NCBI RefSeq assembly: GCF_010728925.1
Contig: NZ_AP022608.1
Span: 2,170,001 to 2,234,000, forward strand
Direction of reading: 5' to 3'
DNA from: Mycolicibacterium gadium
GTDB taxonomy: Bacteria > Actinomycetota > Actinomycetes > Mycobacteriales > Mycobacteriaceae
DNA: 64,000 nucleotides
In this document: positions 25,349 to 35,972 of the stretch, piece by piece
How positions within the stretch are numbered: the first letter of the stretch is position 1
How the letters are laid out: the number at the start of each line of letters is the position of its first letter
Position numbers and translations under genes: made by a program
The notes under the pieces: model-generated
What the model was told of the DNA's origin: nothing
The model's input: the letters and a program-made list of their open reading frames with translations, nothing else
Database searches by the model: none

Positions 25349-28258
25349 TCAGCTGCGCTTCACTGCGGCGACCTCGTCGTCGTCGTCCCACAGCAGAAGC
25401 TGGCGCACCGCTGGGCGGGAACCGTAGGGCTGCAGCATGGTGCTCGCCGGCCGCGGACGGACTCGTAGCGGCCACCAGAACCATCGTCCGAGAAGCACCG
25501 CGATCGACGGCGTCATGAACGAGCGCACGATCAAGGTGTCGAACAACAGACCGAGGGCGATGGTTGTGCCGAGCTGCCCCAGCACAAGTAGATCGCTGTA
25601 CACGAAGGACGCCATCGTGAAGGCGAACACCAGGCCGGCGGCGGTGACCACGCCACCGGTACCCGCCATGGCCCGGATGATGCCGGTGTTCAGTCCGGCC
25701 CCGATCTCTTCTTTGAAGCGAGAAATCAACAGCAAGTTGTAGTCCGAACCCACGGCCAGCAGCAGGATGACCGCGAGCGGAATGATGACCCAGTACAACT
25801 GCAGGCCCAGGATGTGCTGCCACACCAGAATCGACAGCCCCAGCGAGGCCCCGAGTGACAGCGCGACGGTGCCCACGATGACGATCGCGGCCACCAGGCT
25901 TCGGGTGATGAACATCATGATGAGCAGAATGAGGCAGAGCGAGGCGATGATGACGATCATCAGGTCGTACTTGGCGCCTTCCTGGATGTCCTTGTACGTC
26001 GCTGCCGTGCCGCCGATATAGATGTGGGAGCCCGCCAACGGCGTGCCCTTGACGGCCTCCTCCGCCGAGTGCCTGATCGCGTCAATATGCGAAATTCCCT
26101 GCGGTGTAGCGGGATCGACGTCGTGGGTGACGATCATCCGCGCGGCTTTGCCGTCGGGAGAGAGAAAGAGCTTCAGACCGCGCTGGAACTCGGCATTCTC
26201 GAACACCTCCGGCGGCACGTAGAACGAGTCGTCGGTTTTCGATGCGTCGAATGCTGCTCCCATAGCTGTCGAGTTCTCGAGGGCCGCAGCATTCTGCTCG
26301 TAGATTCCCGACAGCGTGGCGTAGTTGGTCATGACCAGGTCACGATTGATCTGCTGACTGGCGAGCTGGGGCGGGATCAGCTCAAGCAGCTTTGGCTGGA
26401 TCGAATCCAGCTTGTCCAGGCTCGCGGTGACATTCGCCAGCTGGTCGGTGAGCGCGTTTATGCCGTCGAGCGCATCGAAGAGCGACCGAATCGCAAAACA
26501 GATCGGGATGTCGTAACAGTGCGGCTCCCAATAGAAATAGTTGCGCAACGGGCGGAACATGTCGTCAAAGTTCGCGATCTTGTCCCGCAGGTCCTTTGCC
26601 ACCTCGACGGTTTCGTGGAATGCCGCGACTTGTTCGTGCGTGGCATCGTTGGCCTGCTGCTGCAGTGTGGCCTGTTGTCGCAGGATGCCGATCGTCTTGT
26701 CGATTTCATCCACCTGCTTGAGCAGGTCCTTGGCCCGGTCCTGCTGATAGCCGAGGTTCTGTATCTGACCGGCGCTCTGCGCACTGATCTGGAATGGAAT
26801 CGAGGTGTGGTCCAGCGGTGTGCCCAGCGGTCGCGTAATCGATTGCACCTGAGCGATACCCGTCGTGTGAAACACGGCCTTGGCGACGCGCTCCAAGAGA
26901 ATCATGTCGGTGGGATTGCGCAGGTCATGATCGGCCTCGATCATTAAGAGTTCGGGGTTGAGCCGGGCCTTCGAGAAATGACGCTCGGCAGCGGCATAAC
27001 CGATATTGGAGGGTGCGCGGTCGGGCAAGTACACGCCGGTGTCGTAGCTCGTCTTGTAACCGGGTAGCGCCAACAGGCCTACGGCGGCCACCGCCATCGT
27101 CGCGACCAGGATCGGTCCGGGCCATCGAACGATCGCTGTGCCGATCCGACGCCATCCTCTGGTACGCGCTTTCCGTTTCGGATCCAGCAGCCCGAAGCGG
27201 GCGCCGATGACCATCACAGCGGGCGCAAGCGTGAGCGCCGCCGCCAAGGCCACGAAGACGCCGAGCGCGGCGGGTACGCCAAGACTCTCGAAATACGGCA
27301 GCCGGGTAAAAGTCAGGCATAGAACTGCGCCTGCGACGGTCAGACCCGACCCCAAAATGACATGGGCCGTGCCCCGATACATGTTGTAGTAAGCGGTTTC
27401 TCGGTCAAGTCCCTTGCTGCGATCCTCGTGGTAGCGGCCTAAGAGGAAGATTGCGTAATCCGTGCCGGCCGCGATGACCAGCAGCGTGAGGAGATTAGTC
27501 GAGTATGTCGACAGTCCGATGATTCCGGAGTTGCCGAGGAAGGCCACGATGCCACGGGCTGCAGACATTTCGATGAGGACAGTGATCAGCACCAACAGCA
27601 TGGTGACGATCGAGCGATAGACCAACAGCAGCATCACCGCGATCACCAGCACCGTCAGCACGGTGACCTTCGTGGTGCCTTCGTTGCCCACTTCGAACTG
27701 GTCGGTGACTTGAGGCGCCGGTCCGGCGACATACGCCTTGATGCCAGGTGGGGCGGGCGTGCTGTTCACGATGTCGCGGATCGCGTCAACGGACTCGATG
27801 GACTCAGGTTCGCCCAGGTTGCCGGTGAGGAACACCTGGACATAAGCAGCCTTGCCGTCGGAGCTCTGAGATCCCGCCGCCGTCAACGGGTCTCCCCAGA
27901 AGTCCTGAACGTGCTGGACGTGCTTGTGATCCTGCTCAAAACGGTCGATCAGGGTGTCGTAGTACTGATGCGCTTCGGCTCCGAGCGGCTCGTCGCCTTC
28001 CAGCACAACCATGGCCGCACCGTCGGAATCGAACTCTTGAAAAACGGCGCCGATCTTCTTGAACGCCTGCTGCGATGGTGAATCGGGTGAGCTCATTGCC
28101 ACGTTGTGTGCTTCGCCGACCACCTCCAACTGAGGGACGAGGGCGTTGGTGAGCCCGGCGACAACCAACCAGAACAGCACGATGGGTACCGAAAGCACGC
28201 GAATCGACTTCGCGATGCGGTCCGTCAGCGACGTGCGCGATTCTTGATGGGTAGTCAT
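25349..28258 (-). CDS. MmpL family RND transporter
   Basis: 969 residues from ATG 28258 (MTTHQESRTSLTD); the frame continues upstream through mmpS but only as a shadow. Typical MmpL layout: N-terminal helix, large periplasmic loop (~60-190), helices 2-6 with 'GTDYAIFLLGRYHEDR', a second long loop with coiled-coil content (~430-740), helices 8-12 with 'GSDYNLLLISRFKEE', and the C-terminal tail 'RQLLLWDDDDEV'. The Asp-Tyr pairs in the two motifs carry protons. It overlaps mmpS by four bases. Substrate is probably a lipid or siderophore; the pairing with MmpS and a TetR resembles the MmpS4/5-MmpL4/5 type. Confidence 0.9.
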   Translation of the reverse strand: MTTHQESRTSLTDRIAKSIRVLSVPIVLFWLVVAGLTNALVPQLEVVGEAHNVAMSSPDSPSQQAFKKIGAVFQEFDSDGAAMVVLEGDEPLGAEAHQYYDTLIDRFEQDHKHVQHVQDFWGDPLTAAGSQSSDGKAAYVQVFLTGNLGEPESIESVDAIRDIVNSTPAPPGIKAYVAGPAPQVTDQFEVGNEGTTKVTVLTVLVIAVMLLLVYRSIVTMLLVLITVLIEMSAARGIVAFLGNSGIIGLSTYSTNLLTLLVIAAGTDYAIFLLGRYHEDRSKGLDRETAYYNMYRGTAHVILGSGLTVAGAVLCLTFTRLPYFESLGVPAALGVFVALAAALTLAPAVMVIGARFGLLDPKRKARTRGWRRIGTAIVRWPGPILVATMAVAAVGLLALPGYKTSYDTGVYLPDRAPSNIGYAAAERHFSKARLNPELLMIEADHDLRNPTDMILLERVAKAVFHTTGIAQVQSITRPLGTPLDHTSIPFQISAQSAGQIQNLGYQQDRAKDLLKQVDEIDKTIGILRQQATLQQQANDATHEQVAAFHETVEVAKDLRDKIANFDDMFRPLRNYFYWEPHCYDIPICFAIRSLFDALDGINALTDQLANVTASLDKLDSIQPKLLELIPPQLASQQINRDLVMTNYATLSGIYEQNAAALENSTAMGAAFDASKTDDSFYVPPEVFENAEFQRGLKLFLSPDGKAARMIVTHDVDPATPQGISHIDAIRHSAEEAVKGTPLAGSHIYIGGTAATYKDIQEGAKYDLMIVIIASLCLILLIMMFITRSLVAAIVIVGTVALSLGASLGLSILVWQHILGLQLYWVIIPLAVILLLAVGSDYNLLLISRFKEEIGAGLNTGIIRAMAGTGGVVTAAGLVFAFTMASFVYSDLLVLGQLGTTIALGLLFDTLIVRSFMTPSIAVLLGRWFWWPLRVRPRPASTMLQPYGSRPAVRQLLLWDDDDEVAAVKRS

Positions 28259-28686
28259 CCCGACTTGTCCAGGCAGAAGGTGTAGGCGTTCATGGTGTCG
28301 ACCTGTCTCTCGTCCTTGACCACGTCGTCGATGACGATGCGGCAGCCGAGGGAGTCGCTGTTGCCCTGCGCCATGACATTGACGAGCACCGCCGTCTGTG
28401 TCGTCGTGATGTCGTACCTCCACGGCAAGGTCACATTTTCGGCGCGCTGGGGTTGGGCGTTGACGTCCAGATAATTGATCGTCGCCACGGTGCCCGGCGG
28501 CCCGAAAACCTCGAGGACCACGTGCTTGGGGTTGAACGGGATGATCTCATCTGAGAGGGCTTCGGCTGTCCCGGTGTCGTGGTCTGAGCCGAAGATGCCA
28601 TGTAGACGGAATACGGCGTAGCCGGCCACTGCCACGACCACGATGGCGACGATGAACATCCAGCCACGACCCAGAAGGCGACTCAT
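28255..28686 (-). CDS. MmpS family membrane protein
   Basis: 143 residues from ATG 28686, preceded by AGGGG seven bases upstream; a start 78 bases earlier is possible but adds an unusual N-terminus. One membrane helix (~10-30, 'MFIVAIVVVAVAGYAVFRL') then a periplasmic beta-rich domain with two cysteines ('SLGCRIVIDD' and 'AYTFCLDKSG') that probably form a disulfide. It assists the MmpL transporter, whose start overlaps its stop. Confidence 0.88.
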   Translation of the reverse strand: MSRLLGRGWMFIVAIVVVAVAGYAVFRLHGIFGSDHDTGTAEALSDEIIPFNPKHVVLEVFGPPGTVATINYLDVNAQPQRAENVTLPWRYDITTTQTAVLVNVMAQGNSDSLGCRIVIDDVVKDERQVDTMNAYTFCLDKSG

Positions 28687-28783
28687 CGAAAACCCCTGCA
28701 CCCGCCAGCCTTTCGATCCCGCGACACGAGGCGTGGACTGAACCCTATCCCAGTCCGGCGACATATCAACCTCGTTGACAGTA

Positions 28784-28812
28784 CGGTACCGGACATCACA
28801 AGCCGTACGGCT
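28784..28812. promoter_or_regulatory. Two palindromes upstream of mmpS: CGGTACCG and AGCCGTACGGCT
   Basis: CGGTACCG (28784-28791) and the perfect 12-base AGCCGTACGGCT (28801-28812) lie between the TetR gene and mmpS. GTAC-centred palindromes are common TetR operators in mycobacterial mmpSL loci. They are the likely binding sites of the TetR encoded just upstream. Confidence 0.5.
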
Positions 28813-28840
28813 GGGCCGACTCCGCGGTCCACGGCGGGTC

Positions 28841-29437
28841 TTACCTGTTCAGGCGAGTGAGACTGGGAATCATCACGTCATCGACGAGGGATTGCACCGT
28901 GCGGCGACTCGGCGGCCGCAACGAAAAAATAGATCGGAAGATGAGGTAGCCGGGCATCACGTCCCAGAGGTCCTCGGTGACGGCGGCCGGATCGATTTCA
29001 CCGCGATCAGCGGCCTGCCCCAGTATCTGCTTGAACAGGGCCTTCCGTTGGTCGAGGAACTGGTGCTGCATGACGTCGTTGAGCGCGGGATTGCGCGATA
29101 CCTCGACCAGCACCGCGCGCATCGTGCCGGCGTGCGTCCGCGCCTGATCGCAGATCACCTCACCCAACTGGACCAGGTCGCCGCGCAAGCTACCGGTCTC
29201 GGGTGCGACGGCGACCTGCCGCACGCCCTCGATGAACGCGGCCAGCACCAACTCCGCCTTGGTCGGCCACCGCCGGTAGACGGTCGCCTTGCTGGCGCGC
29301 GCAGTGGCGGCGACCGCGTCCACGGTCAACCCGTCGTAACCCTCTTCCTGCAGGAGCTGCAACGTCACGGCGAGGAGTTCGGCCTCCCGCGGCGACCACG
29401 GCGAAGACTCTGCAGCGCGAGCGGCACTCCGGGTCAT
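28841..29437 (-). CDS. TetR family regulator of the mmpS-mmpL locus
   Basis: 198 residues with an N-terminal helix-turn-helix at ~18-65 ('LTVDAVAATARASKATVYRRW') and a C-terminal domain ('FRSIFSLRPPSRRTVQSLVDD') of the TetR_C_11-like type. It reads in the same direction as mmpS and mmpL, with a 154-base gap containing two palindromes. It probably represses the transporter genes. Confidence 0.87.
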   Translation of the reverse strand: MTRSAARAAESSPWSPREAELLAVTLQLLQEEGYDGLTVDAVAATARASKATVYRRWPTKAELVLAAFIEGVRQVAVAPETGSLRGDLVQLGEVICDQARTHAGTMRAVLVEVSRNPALNDVMQHQFLDQRKALFKQILGQAADRGEIDPAAVTEDLWDVMPGYLIFRSIFSLRPPSRRTVQSLVDDVMIPSLTRLNR

Positions 29438-29553
29438 GGCCCCACCATAGATCGGTCAGACTCTGACGACGATCGACGCCAGGCATTCGGACCACCTCGG
29501 TATGACGCGTTTCGGCCGTATTGGAGGTCGGGCCATGCAGAATTCTTGCCACG

Positions 29554-31233
29554 ATGACATTGGCCAAGTGGGTACCCGGCGTCGCGCAGTTTCGGGGATA
29601 TCAGCGGGGCTGGTTGCGAGGGGACGTCCTGGCGGGCCTGACTGTTGCGGCCTATCTGGTACCGCAGGTGATGGCCTATGCGACTGTCGCCGGCCTTCCA
29701 CCGGTGGCCGGGCTGTGGGCGGCGATCGCGCCACTTGCCCTCTACGCCGTCCTCGGCTCGTCGCGGCAACTCTCGGTCGGCCCTGAATCCACAACCGCTT
29801 TGATGACTGCCGTCGTTCTTGCCCCGATCGTCATCGGCGATCCAGCACGCTACGCGGCTCTCGCCGCGGTCCTCGCGTTGCTCGTCGGCGCGATCTGTCT
29901 CTTGGGCGGCATCGCACGGCTGGGCTTTCTCGCCAACCTGCTGTCGCGGCCGGTACTCATCGGATACATGACGGGCATTGCCCTCGTGATGATCGCCAGT
30001 CAACTGGGCAAGACCACCGGCGTCGCGGTCCGTGGAGACGAGTTCACCGACCAGATAAGGACTTTCGCTGCCGAAATCGGGCAGGTGCACTGGCCGACGG
30101 TGGCGCTGGCCGCTTTGGTGCTGTTGCTGCTGCTATCTCTGGCGCGGTGGCTGCCAAGCGCGCCAGGACCGGTGATCGCTGTCCTGGTGGCCACGGCATC
30201 CGTCGGCGCCCTGTCCTTGGATACGCGCGGAATCGCCGTCGTGGGCGATGTTCCTTCCGGCCTGCCGACGCCGGGTGTACCGCCAGTTTCGTTGAGTGAT
30301 CTGGCAGCACTGGCTGTTCCGGCAGTCGGCATCGCGATCGTCGCGTTCTCCGACAACGTGTTGTCCGCGCGCGCGTTCGCCACTCGTAGAAGCGAGGAGA
30401 TCGACGCGAACGCGGAACTGCGCGCCGTCGGGATGTGCAACCTCGCCGCCGGGGTGACACACGGTTTTCCGGTCAGCTCGAGCGGCAGCCGGACCGCCGT
30501 CGGCGACCTTGTCGGCAGCCGCACGCAACTCTATTCACTGACCGCGCTCGGATGCGTCATCCTCGTGCTCCTCTTCGCAGGCGGGGTGTTGGCGATGTTC
30601 CCGACCGCGGCGCTTGGGGCGTTGGTGGTATTCGCCGCACTGCGCTTGATCGACATCGAGGAGTTTCGTCGCCTGGCGCGGTTTCGCCGCAGCGAACTGG
30701 TCCTCGCATTGGCCACTACCGCCGCTGTGTTGGCCTTCGGCGTGCTCTACGGCGTTGTCGTCGCCGTCGTTCTTTCGATTCTGGAATTGCTACGACGCCT
30801 CGCACACGCACACGACAGCGTCCTCGGCTTCGTGCCGGGCATCGCCGGGATGCACGATGTCGATGATTACCCAGGGGCTACTCGCGTCCCCGGCCTGGTG
30901 GTGTACCGCTATGACGCACCGCTGTGCTTCGCCAATGCGGAGGATTTCCGGACGCGCGCACTGGCCGCGGTAGACGACAATCCAGAACCCGTCGAATGGT
31001 TTGTGCTCAACGCCGAATCCAATGTCGAGGTCGACTTGACGGCGCTCGACGCCCTGGAGCAGCTGCGCGTCGAATTGACCCGCCGTGGAATCGTTTTCGC
31101 TATGGCCCGCGTCAAGCAGGACTTACGCAAGTCGTTGCACGCTGCGGGGATTCTCGACGAGATAGGCGAAGATCACATCTTCATGACGCTGCCCACCGCG
31201 GTAGATGAGTTCAAGCGCCGCAACAGGTTTTGA
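29554..31233 (+). CDS. SulP family anion transporter with STAS domain (Rv1739c-like)
   Basis: 559 residues from ATG 29554, nearly the length of M. tuberculosis Rv1739c (560). Residues ~20-410 hold about ten to twelve membrane helices with the SulP signature 'PQVMAYATVAGLPPVAGLW'. Residues ~430-559 form the cytosolic STAS domain ('FVLNAESNVEVDLTALDALE'). Rv1739c was linked to sulfate uptake. The gene converges with the histidine kinase (11-base gap). No DosR-type box was seen upstream. In M. tuberculosis it also sits near hypoxia genes. Confidence 0.87.
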   Translation: MTLAKWVPGVAQFRGYQRGWLRGDVLAGLTVAAYLVPQVMAYATVAGLPPVAGLWAAIAPLALYAVLGSSRQLSVGPESTTALMTAVVLAPIVIGDPARYAALAAVLALLVGAICLLGGIARLGFLANLLSRPVLIGYMTGIALVMIASQLGKTTGVAVRGDEFTDQIRTFAAEIGQVHWPTVALAALVLLLLLSLARWLPSAPGPVIAVLVATASVGALSLDTRGIAVVGDVPSGLPTPGVPPVSLSDLAALAVPAVGIAIVAFSDNVLSARAFATRRSEEIDANAELRAVGMCNLAAGVTHGFPVSSSGSRTAVGDLVGSRTQLYSLTALGCVILVLLFAGGVLAMFPTAALGALVVFAALRLIDIEEFRRLARFRRSELVLALATTAAVLAFGVLYGVVVAVVLSILELLRRLAHAHDSVLGFVPGIAGMHDVDDYPGATRVPGLVVYRYDAPLCFANAEDFRTRALAAVDDNPEPVEWFVLNAESNVEVDLTALDALEQLRVELTRRGIVFAMARVKQDLRKSLHAAGILDEIGEDHIFMTLPTAVDEFKRRNRF

Positions 31234-31244
31234 GCGAACCACCT

Positions 31245-32954
<1,710 letters not shown>

Positions 32955-33025
32955 TCACCGAGCCTCCCGAATAGTGACGATTCCGGGACTTAACCGACGA
33001 GGCGGACGGATTCCAATCCCGGGGG

Positions 33026-33724
33026 TCAGCTGCCGGCAGCGATGCCGCCTCGATCGCATCGATGTTGCGTCAAATAGTCCACGACGTCGTCTCGACGTTG
33101 GCGCTCCGCACGGTCACGTAGTCCGCGCATCATCTTCTGCTCCATGACGAAATGCACGACATCGAAGGCCGGGTTTCCAATGGCTCCCCCAGTGCCCCGA
33201 ACCAGCAGACGGGTCCATGCATTTTGTCGCCGAAGGCAGAACGCCCACGCGCCAGAGGCTTTTTCGCCGCACTGCACGCGCTCGAAGTCGGTCGGTGACA
33301 CCAGTACCAGGTGTGACTCCGACTCGACCGCGGCCACGACTTGGCGGGCGCGTTCGCCGTATCGACGGGCGAGCCAAACGGTGTCGCCGACATGCAGGTC
33401 CTGCCACTCGGGGTGGACGGTATTCGCGTTGTGAATCTGTGCGCCAACCATCCGTTCGAACAGCGAGTAGCTGTAAAAGCCGCCGCGGTTCTCGCCAATC
33501 TGCACAAGCCATGGCCATACGAAACGACCCGGGGCATCGATGGTCAGCGCGCGGGTCGTCCGCGCCGTTCCGGCCGCAATCAGTTCGTCCCCCGGCAGTG
33601 TTGCCGTGATTTCGCCGTCGTCGGCACCCCAGGCATACATCCACGGCCGCAGTTCGCGTCGGTACATGGCGATGACGCCGGCTGCGGCCATCAGTCCGGC
33701 CAGCCATGGTCGACGTTTGCCCAT
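33026..33724 (-). CDS. SRPBCC-like protein with N-terminal membrane segment
   Basis: 232 residues. A short hydrophobic N-terminus is followed by an SRPBCC-type domain: 'GDELIAAGTARTTRALTIDA', 'VWPWLVQIGENRGGFYSYS', 'ANTVHPEWQDLHVGD'. The gene at 40548-41234 encodes a clear paralogue with the same landmarks. Such proteins occur in DosR-type islands of environmental mycobacteria; ligand unknown. A DosR-box-like palindrome ends 37 bases before the ATG, so hypoxic induction is likely. Confidence 0.72.
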   Translation of the reverse strand: MGKRRPWLAGLMAAAGVIAMYRRELRPWMYAWGADDGEITATLPGDELIAAGTARTTRALTIDAPGRFVWPWLVQIGENRGGFYSYSLFERMVGAQIHNANTVHPEWQDLHVGDTVWLARRYGERARQVVAAVESESHLVLVSPTDFERVQCGEKASGAWAFCLRRQNAWTRLLVRGTGGAIGNPAFDVVHFVMEQKMMRGLRDRAERQRRDDVVDYLTQHRCDRGGIAAGS

Positions 33725-33760
33725 ACGCCCAACGCTAAAAACAGCGCCGGCACGCGCTAA

Positions 33761-33774
33761 GGGCCGAAGGTCCT
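33761..33774 (-). promoter_or_regulatory. DosR box upstream of SRPBCC gene
   Basis: On the minus strand AGGACCTTCGGCCC matches 12 of 14 positions of the DosR core GGGACTWWNGKCCC. Confidence 0.6.
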
Positions 33775-33852
33775 GAGCATCGATGCCAAACGCGCTCTAC
33801 CGGCCGCACTTACCGAGATCGACGATCACCGGCTCATGCCAGTGTGCGTCGT

Positions 33853-34728
33853 TCAGTCGGTATGTCGGTGGTCCTGCGCGTAGGCCTTGATGACGGCGTC
33901 AGTGTCACCACCGAGTTGCAGGAACTCTTCGTCGAGCAGGCCGACGAGGCTGTCCACCGCGGCTGAGAGCATGGCACCGGCGAGTCGTGTCTGCGGCTGT
34001 TCACTCGCCGTAGCCTCCCTAGCGAGATCGGTCGCATATTCCAGCGAGAACGCCAATGACGCGTCTGCTTCGAGGTCGCGAAAATAATAGGTCGCACCGT
34101 ACTGCGTGAAGTCGTTCCGGGCTTCGACAACCGAGTTGGCCAGTCCAGCGAGAACGTCGGTGGGAACACTATCGACACCGAGGTCGGGATTGGCTCGGCG
34201 CCCCTGCCTCAGAGTCGAGAGTTGAAGCGCCAAAACGCGTCTGCGGTGAAGGGCGGGATAGATCTGGAGAACCCACGATACCGCCGCCGTGAGAAGCATG
34301 AATCCGAACAGCGCCTCGAGTGGGACGATCACGCGAAGCCACGGCGACGTGGGCACGATGTCGCCGAAACCGAGCGTGCCGATGGTCACCAGCGACACGT
34401 ACAGCGAGTCGAACACCGTATTGCGTTCAACGGGATTCAGCTCTGAACTGTAGGCGAAACCTTCTGGCATCAGCGCGAAGTACAGCATCGCCCACCCGAC
34501 GATCGCTATCGCTCCCCAAGTCAACACCACCAGGGCGATCCCGAGTGGGCCCGTCAGTGAAGCGATACGGCGATCCGAGGGGAATAGCCGCAGTAGCCGC
34601 CAGACGAACCTCATCACTTGCGGTGCGATACTGCCGTGGCCGATCGGATGAAACAGTGTGTGGAAAACGTCGCGAACCACCACTGCCACGAGTAGGGACC
34701 CGACTACCGCGATCACCCAGTCCCTCAC
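33853..34728 (-). CDS. Two-pore-type potassium channel family protein (Ion_trans_2)
   Basis: About 291 residues from GTG 34728, preceded by GAGGAG at five bases; an ATG at 34872 in frame is less likely. Membrane helices occur at ~3-25 and ~65-90, then a pore helix and filter 'TIGTLGFGDIVP' near 130, followed by another helix ('VPLEALFGFMLLTAAVSWVLQ'). The 'GFGD' in the filter is the K+ channel hallmark. The C-terminal ~120 residues are cytosolic and helical, without an RCK motif. It lies between DosR-box-preceded genes and may reset membrane potential in hypoxia. Confidence 0.83.
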   Translation of the reverse strand: MRDWVIAVVGSLLVAVVVRDVFHTLFHPIGHGSIAPQVMRFVWRLLRLFPSDRRIASLTGPLGIALVVLTWGAIAIVGWAMLYFALMPEGFAYSSELNPVERNTVFDSLYVSLVTIGTLGFGDIVPTSPWLRVIVPLEALFGFMLLTAAVSWVLQIYPALHRRRVLALQLSTLRQGRRANPDLGVDSVPTDVLAGLANSVVEARNDFTQYGATYYFRDLEADASLAFSLEYATDLAREATASEQPQTRLAGAMLSAAVDSLVGLLDEEFLQLGGDTDAVIKAYAQDHRHTD

Positions 34729-34793
34729 GGGTCTCCTCACTAGCAGGCATCCAGAGCTCAGCTCATGAAATCGGACCACCAGCTTATGGCTTA

Positions 34794-34807
34794 GGGTCGA
34801 AGGTCCT
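34794..34807. promoter_or_regulatory. DosR box between divergent K+ channel and KAS-III genes
   Basis: GGGTCGAAGGTCCT (plus strand), i.e. AGGACCTTCGACCC on the minus strand, matches 11 of 14 core positions. It lies 58 bases before the KAS-III ATG and 66 before the channel GTG. The surrounding ~50 bases resemble the box region at 33757-33808. Confidence 0.55.
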
Positions 34808-34865
34808 CGGCCACGATGCCCAAAGCGCCCTACCCTCTCATCGTCTGGCGCCACATGATCGGTTG

Positions 34866-35972
34866 ATGACACACACGGACTGGCTGGTCAAGGAGCCCAC
34901 AGCGGGGACTCCCGACGCGCCGTTCCGCGCGCGGTTGGCGGGCGCCGGGCGGCGCCTGCCGACGACGCACCTGGGCACCGATGAGCTGATGTCGACGACA
35001 CGGCATCGCACGCACATCGACCTGGAACGACTGACCGGCATCAGGGAACGCCGCGTCTCGGTAGGAGATGAAGACTCCTACAGCCTCGCCACGGCGGCGG
35101 CAATAGACTGCCTGGACAAGGCCCAGGTCGACCCCGCATCAGTCGACGTGGTGATCAGCTGCAGCATCACGAAGTTCCGGGATGGCCTCACGCAGTGGCT
35201 CGAGCCGACAATGAGCGCTGGAGTCGCGCATGCCATCGGGGCGCCCAATGCCATGACGTTCGATCTGTCGAACGCATGCGCAGGAATGCTGAGCGGCGTC
35301 ACGGTCGCCAACAACTGGATTCGGCAGGGCTCGGTCCAACGGGTGCTGGTGGTCAGCGGCGAATACATTTCGCAGTTGAGCCAGAATGCGGCCAGACACA
35401 TCCGCACCATCATGAGTAAGGAGCTCGCCTCCCTGACCCTCGGCGACGCGGGTGCCGCGCTGCTACTCGAAAGGGCCGCACCTGGATCCGCGGGTATCGA
35501 GCTTGCGGGCTTCACCACCGTCGCCCAATACAGTCGACTCTGTCTGGCGTACCCCAAGGGCGGTGAACCTGCTGCGCGAATGTTCACCGATGCACGCGGA
35601 ATCCACCAGGCCGCTATGTCGAACACTCCGGTGCTACTACACGAAGTTCTTGAAGCGGTGGGCATCTCGATACACGACATCGATCATGTGATCACCCACC
35701 AGACCTCGGCACGCGCTATTCGCAAAGGGATGGCGCGGGTTTCCGCTGCCTTTGGCGACAGCCCTCGACACGATGCGGTGATCACTGTCGACCGCTACGG
35801 CAACACGGCATCGACCACCCATACGGTCGCCCTGGTCGAGGAACTCGAGGCGGGAAGCATCCGGCCCGGTGAAACGGTCGCATTGATCGCGCTGGCGTCC
35901 GGCCTGGAAATCGGAGTCGTCCTCTTGACGCTGGACGAGAAAATGGTGGAACGCTATGGGCACTGTGATTGA
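34866..35972 (+). CDS. 3-oxoacyl-ACP synthase III family protein (active-type subunit)
   Basis: 368 residues from ATG 34866; the longer upstream frame is a shadow of the channel gene. The KAS-III triad is intact: C138 in 'LSNACAGML', H278 in 'ITHQTS' and N313 in 'YGNTASTT'. The enzyme should form a C-C bond between an acyl thioester and a second (malonyl or acyl) unit. It overlaps by 17 bases with a second, divergent KAS-III-like gene, which suggests a heterodimer. Substrate-specificity is unknown; housekeeping FabH is normally encoded elsewhere. Confidence 0.83.
   Translation: MTHTDWLVKEPTAGTPDAPFRARLAGAGRRLPTTHLGTDELMSTTRHRTHIDLERLTGIRERRVSVGDEDSYSLATAAAIDCLDKAQVDPASVDVVISCSITKFRDGLTQWLEPTMSAGVAHAIGAPNAMTFDLSNACAGMLSGVTVANNWIRQGSVQRVLVVSGEYISQLSQNAARHIRTIMSKELASLTLGDAGAALLLERAAPGSAGIELAGFTTVAQYSRLCLAYPKGGEPAARMFTDARGIHQAAMSNTPVLLHEVLEAVGISIHDIDHVITHQTSARAIRKGMARVSAAFGDSPRHDAVITVDRYGNTASTTHTVALVEELEAGSIRPGETVALIALASGLEIGVVLLTLDEKMVERYGHCD

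Noticed and set aside
32981..33000. Full DosR box before the histidine kinase
   Set aside because: Only the GGGACT half-site is present; the second half reads ACCGACG, so it is listed only as a half-site.
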